Shown: one piece after another, positions 61,098 through 64,000 of the stretch
How positions within the stretch are numbered: the first letter of the stretch is position 1
How the letters are laid out: each line of letters begins with the position of its first letter
NCBI GenBank assembly: GCA_019925095.2
Contig: CM034411.1
Coordinates: 10,066,001 to 10,130,000 of the forward strand
From: Dendrolimus kikuchii
Lineage: Eukaryota > Arthropoda > Insecta > Lepidoptera > Lasiocampidae
Reading direction: 5' to 3'
DNA length: 64,000 bases
The notes under the pieces: model-generated
The model's database searches: none
Told to the model about the DNA's origin: nothing
The model's input: the letters and a program-made list of their open reading frames with translations, nothing else
Position numbers and translations under genes: made by a program

Positions 61098-64000
61098 TTA
61101 CTCCATCCAGCCCAGCTCCTCCAGGAAGTCCACCAGCTTCTTGACGTTGCTGAAGACTTCTTGGAGGCTACCTGGGGCGTCCAGATACTTCGCCCTGTAT
61201 TGGGCCACCTCTCCGCATTCAAGCAGGACATGGGCGGCTGTTTCTTCTTCCTCCAAGCATGCTCTGCACAGGGGGCTGTCAGTGACACCTATATTAAAAA
61301 GATGTCTGTTAAAATTGCCATGTCCAGTGGCTGCACTAATAACTAGCCTCAGCCGGGACCGACTGAGCTTTAAGATATTCCTGGAGAAATGCAGGTTTAG
61401 CCGAGGCATTGCCAGCTTGGCTTGCCTGCAATCCTCCAGGTTGTCCCAGAGTTGCTGATGTAGTGCCCTTGTCCTTTGATTTATGTAGTTTCTAAACCAA
61501 CTGTGCGGCAAAGGCAGGAAAGGCTCCGGTCCAACTGGTTGGGTTTCGGAACCTCTCCTTGCTAATTGATCTGCCGCATCATTACCTCGGGCACCACTGT
61601 GTCCTTTGATCCATTGAAGGGTCAAGGTATTGTTCTTACCTGCCGCCTCATTTAGAGCCGAGTGGCATTCGTATATTAGATTTGAATAAATAACCCTGCT
61701 ACTAAGGGCTTGTAGTACCGACCTGCTATCCGAGAGTATTCTGATGCTGTGATCATTGACATCTCTAGCAACGATTGCTTTAGCTGCAAGCAGAATGCCC
61801 ATGCACTCTGCTTGATATACTGTATTAAACTTACCCAGGGGCTCGGATATGTTAATATTTAGGTCTTCCGAGAAGACTCCCGTGCCTGAGCCCGAGCTAG
61901 TCTTTGACCCATCAGTGTAGAGGCTAAGCTCATGATGGGAAAGATAACTGTCGTTACCTTCCACGAGTTCAACCTTGTATTTTTTGTCGAAAATGAAAGC
62001 TTTCTCTATTCTGTCACTGACCGCTTCCACCAAGGGTGAGTTGGACCAGGCTTCCGAGAGAATGCTGAAATGTCTTACCTTGTCAAACCTAAGTGTTTTC
62101 AGGTGTTTTAATCTTAGGGTCGCCATTGCTGCCTCTTGTTGTACAAACAGGTGCAGTGGAGGGATGCTAAGAGCTATTTCTAGGGCCGCGGTGGGCGTTG
62201 TCCTCATACAACCCGTCACAGCGCAGCACGCTTGCCTTTGTAGTCTCTGAAGTTTGGCCGTGCAGGTCGCAAGCTTAGTCCTTGTCCACCAAACCACAGA
62301 GCCATAAGTTAGCATAGGTCTAACCACAGCTGTATAGAGCCATAGAAAGAGTTTGGGATGAAGTCCCCAACGCTTACCAATCATCCTACGGCATTGCCAT
62401 AAGGTCACACTGGATGCGTTGACTTTATTGTCAACATGGCTGCTCCAGTTTAACTTGTTGTCTAGGGTTATCCCCAGATATTTGACCTCATTTGATAACT
62501 GAAGTGTAGTTCCAAAGAGGGTCGGTAGTCTGTAATTACCTAAGACTCTCTTATTTGTAAAGAGAACAACCTGCGTTTTCTGTGGGTTGACAGAGAGTTC
62601 CTGCTCGTTGCACCACTTCTCCATTACGCGCAGGGCTGCCTGTAACCTATCACACACCATGCTGGCATTATTACCTACATTTAGTATGGTGATGTCGTCG
62701 GCGTAGCCAACTGTGTAAAAGTGTTGGCTGTTTAATTTGGAAATGAGATCGTTCACAACCAAGTTCCACAGAAGTGGGGAAAGTACTCCTCCTTGAGGAC
62801 AGCCTCGAACCACATGGGCGCCTTTCGTGTCTTCCCCAACCTTTATAAATCTGTTACTTAACATGTTAATTATCCAGTCGATTAGCAGGGTTTCCACTCC
62901 GTGTCTACGGAGCGCTGTGTCGATACTGGTGAAATTGGTTTTGTCAAAGGCCCCCTCTATGTCTATGAAGCAGCCCAGACAGACCAGCTTGTTTTGAAGA
63001 GCAGACTCAACTTTACCTACCACCTGATGGAGTGCAGACTCGGTAGATCTGCCGGGGCAGTAAGCATGTTGGTGCTTGTGAATGGGTAGAGTGCGTAGCG
63101 CATTGTCTCTAAGGTGCCTGTCGCATAGTCTCTCCAAGGTTTTAAGGAGGAACGACGACAGACTTATGGGTCTAAACGACTTTGGATTAGTGTAATCACT
63201 CTTACCTTGCTTGGGTATGAAGATAACCCTGACTTCACGCCAGGCAAGGGGAATGTATTTATGTGCCAGGCATGCCTGAAAGATGCATGCTAGGATGGAA
63301 ATCAATTTTTCCCCGCCCCATTGTAGTAGTGCCGGGAAGATGTTATCATTTCCTGCTGACTTAAAAGGCTGGAAGCTGTCAACCGCCCATTTCACCTTAC
63401 TGAAGGTAACGATCTCACAGGCTGTTTGCCAGCAGTGTTCTGTAACTAAAGAGTTGATTTCCACACGTCTAGGGGTTTCTTCTATTTGACACCCCGGGAA
63501 GTGTGTTTGTAAAAGTACCGTATTCGATTCCTCCTGGCTCAGGGTCATTGTGCCATCGCTCTTGCGTAGGTTGCCAACAGCACAAGGCCCCTGTTTGGCC
63601 AGTAACTTCCTAACACGGTTCGCTTGTGGTGTGGAGTTAATGCTTTCGCAGAATTTTCTCCATGAATTTGATTTCCAGTATCTGATGCGCTTTTTATATA
63701 GAGATTTGGCTTCCTTGTAGGTATCCCAATCCCTATCTGCACCTGTGTTCATTGCTTTGTTGAAGGCTCTCCTAACCTTTACACGCAGTTTTTCGAGTTC
63801 TTTGCCCCACCAGCCATTTTTGTCAGCCTTGGCACAAGGTACCTTTAGGGGACAGGCCTTATGGTAGCAGTTTATTATGGTAGCATTCAGGGTGTCTACC
63901 TGCTGTTCAATCAGTGCCGTACTTATTAGCCTAGCAGTTGATGGTTGTTTGTCCAGTTCATGCGCTATAAGTTGTTTATAGCATGACCGGTCGGTTTTCT
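61098..64000 (-). CDS. LINE ORF2: reverse transcriptase plus RNase H, 5'-partial
   Basis: Open from the right edge (frame through 63998) to a stop at 61098, 966 codons. The first Met, at 63752, is internal: 82 more codons upstream read WWGKELEKLRVKVRRAFNKA and similar, the linker between AP-endonuclease and RT. Positions below count from that Met. RT: FRPISLSSFLLKTLERL (193-209), FIDIEGAFD (262-270), RGCPQGGVLSPLLWNLVV (316-333), YADD (350-353), all intact. RNase H about 609-735: TDGS, QAEC, SDSR, NDAAD supply the D-E-D-D residues. CxxC...H...C at 829-846. RT plus RNase H and GCPQGGVLSPLLWNLVV suggest the LOA clade; I-like is the alternative. It copies LINE RNA at a nicked target. No frameshift is visible, so it is possibly recently active. 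The endonuclease lies outside the window. Confidence 0.93.
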   Translation of the reverse strand, partial: KTDRSCYKQLIAHELDKQPSTARLISTALIEQQVDTLNATIINCYHKACPLKVPCAKADKNGWWGKELEKLRVKVRRAFNKAMNTGADRDWDTYKEAKSLYKKRIRYWKSNSWRKFCESINSTPQANRVRKLLAKQGPCAVGNLRKSDGTMTLSQEESNTVLLQTHFPGCQIEETPRRVEINSLVTEHCWQTACEIVTFSKVKWAVDSFQPFKSAGNDNIFPALLQWGGEKLISILACIFQACLAHKYIPLAWREVRVIFIPKQGKSDYTNPKSFRPISLSSFLLKTLERLCDRHLRDNALRTLPIHKHQHAYCPGRSTESALHQVVGKVESALQNKLVCLGCFIDIEGAFDKTNFTSIDTALRRHGVETLLIDWIINMLSNRFIKVGEDTKGAHVVRGCPQGGVLSPLLWNLVVNDLISKLNSQHFYTVGYADDITILNVGNNASMVCDRLQAALRVMEKWCNEQELSVNPQKTQVVLFTNKRVLGNYRLPTLFGTTLQLSNEVKYLGITLDNKLNWSSHVDNKVNASSVTLWQCRRMIGKRWGLHPKLFLWLYTAVVRPMLTYGSVVWWTRTKLATCTAKLQRLQRQACCAVTGCMRTTPTAALEIALSIPPLHLFVQQEAAMATLRLKHLKTLRFDKVRHFSILSEAWSNSPLVEAVSDRIEKAFIFDKKYKVELVEGNDSYLSHHELSLYTDGSKTSSGSGTGVFSEDLNINISEPLGKFNTVYQAECMGILLAAKAIVARDVNDHSIRILSDSRSVLQALSSRVIYSNLIYECHSALNEAAGKNNTLTLQWIKGHSGARGNDAADQLARRGSETQPVGPEPFLPLPHSWFRNYINQRTRALHQQLWDNLEDCRQAKLAMPRLNLHFSRNILKLSRSRLRLVISAATGHGNFNRHLFNIGVTDSPLCRACLEEEETAAHVLLECGEVAQYRAKYLDAPGSLQEVFSNVKKLVDFLEELGWME

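Noticed and set aside
60257..61288. 343-codon minus frame as a single gene
   Set aside because: Its first third is an off-frame reading of another LINE; only 60257-60947 is genuine RTE coding.
60474..61346. Plus-strand 290-codon frame
   Set aside because: Antisense shadow of the RTE copy and the large LINE; it crosses the insertion junction and has no family motif.
1..64000. CRISPR array, operons, phage or plasmid genes
   Set aside because: No spaced identical repeats, no ribosome-binding-site/gene runs; composition and elements are eukaryotic.

Overview
The window looks like intergenic or intronic DNA from an insect, most likely a moth or butterfly. It is AT-rich, has no operon structure and contains no intact host gene that I can support. 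It is packed with decayed transposable elements whose ends resemble those common in lepidopteran genomes: tRNA-headed SINEs, small TC...CTAGT Helitrons, RTE-type LINE tails ending in (TATG)n, R1-clade tails, and a Penelope-like element with a GIY-YIG nuclease. Almost every open frame below about 130 codons is a chance frame inside one of these repeats. The lepidopteran call and the clade names rest on remembered family motifs, not on a search.

Layout. 0-10 kb: SINEs, an RTE tail, a Helitron and several eroded LINE tails. 10-18 kb: two solo-LTR-like sequences (11.6-12.2 and 17.6-18.07 kb), Helitrons and MITEs. 18-27 kb: SINE-B copies, a 546-bp MITE with about 150-bp inverted ends, LINE C-terminal remnants and one larger LINE reverse transcriptase remnant (25.6-26.2 kb, minus). 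27.3-30.2 kb: AT-rich, no recognisable element. 30-38 kb: SINEs, Helitrons and a Penelope-like element carrying two nested insertions. 38-47 kb: a complete 5'-truncated R1-like insertion with a 14-bp target duplication, Helitrons, and a 139-codon unassigned element-type frame at 43.5 kb. 48.1-50.8 kb: a pile-up of Penelope, SINE, a (TAA)n-flanked LINE tail and two head-to-tail R1-like tails. 51.8-57.4 kb: mostly unique AT-rich DNA with one GC-richer, promoter-like patch near 56.1-56.4 kb. 57.4-64 kb: more SINE, Helitron and RTE copies, then a large LINE on the minus strand whose open frame (reverse transcriptase plus RNase H, at least 966 codons) runs off the right edge.

The best-supported observations are insertion histories. 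Eight RTE-tail insertions have readable target duplications of 8-13 bp. One of them sits in an LTR whose empty counterpart lies 6 kb away in the same window. At 59.7-61.1 kb a SINE lies in a LINE 3' region and an RTE copy lies inside the SINE's own target duplication. At 37.0-37.8 kb three retroelements are nested. I defined three SINE families for this annotation: SINE-A (tRNA-headed, about 240 bp), SINE-B (about 320 bp, 15 copies, 3' end shared with a LINE family) and SINE-C (tRNA-headed, about 290 bp). The large LINE frame is the only long intact coding region, and no host pathway can be read from the window.
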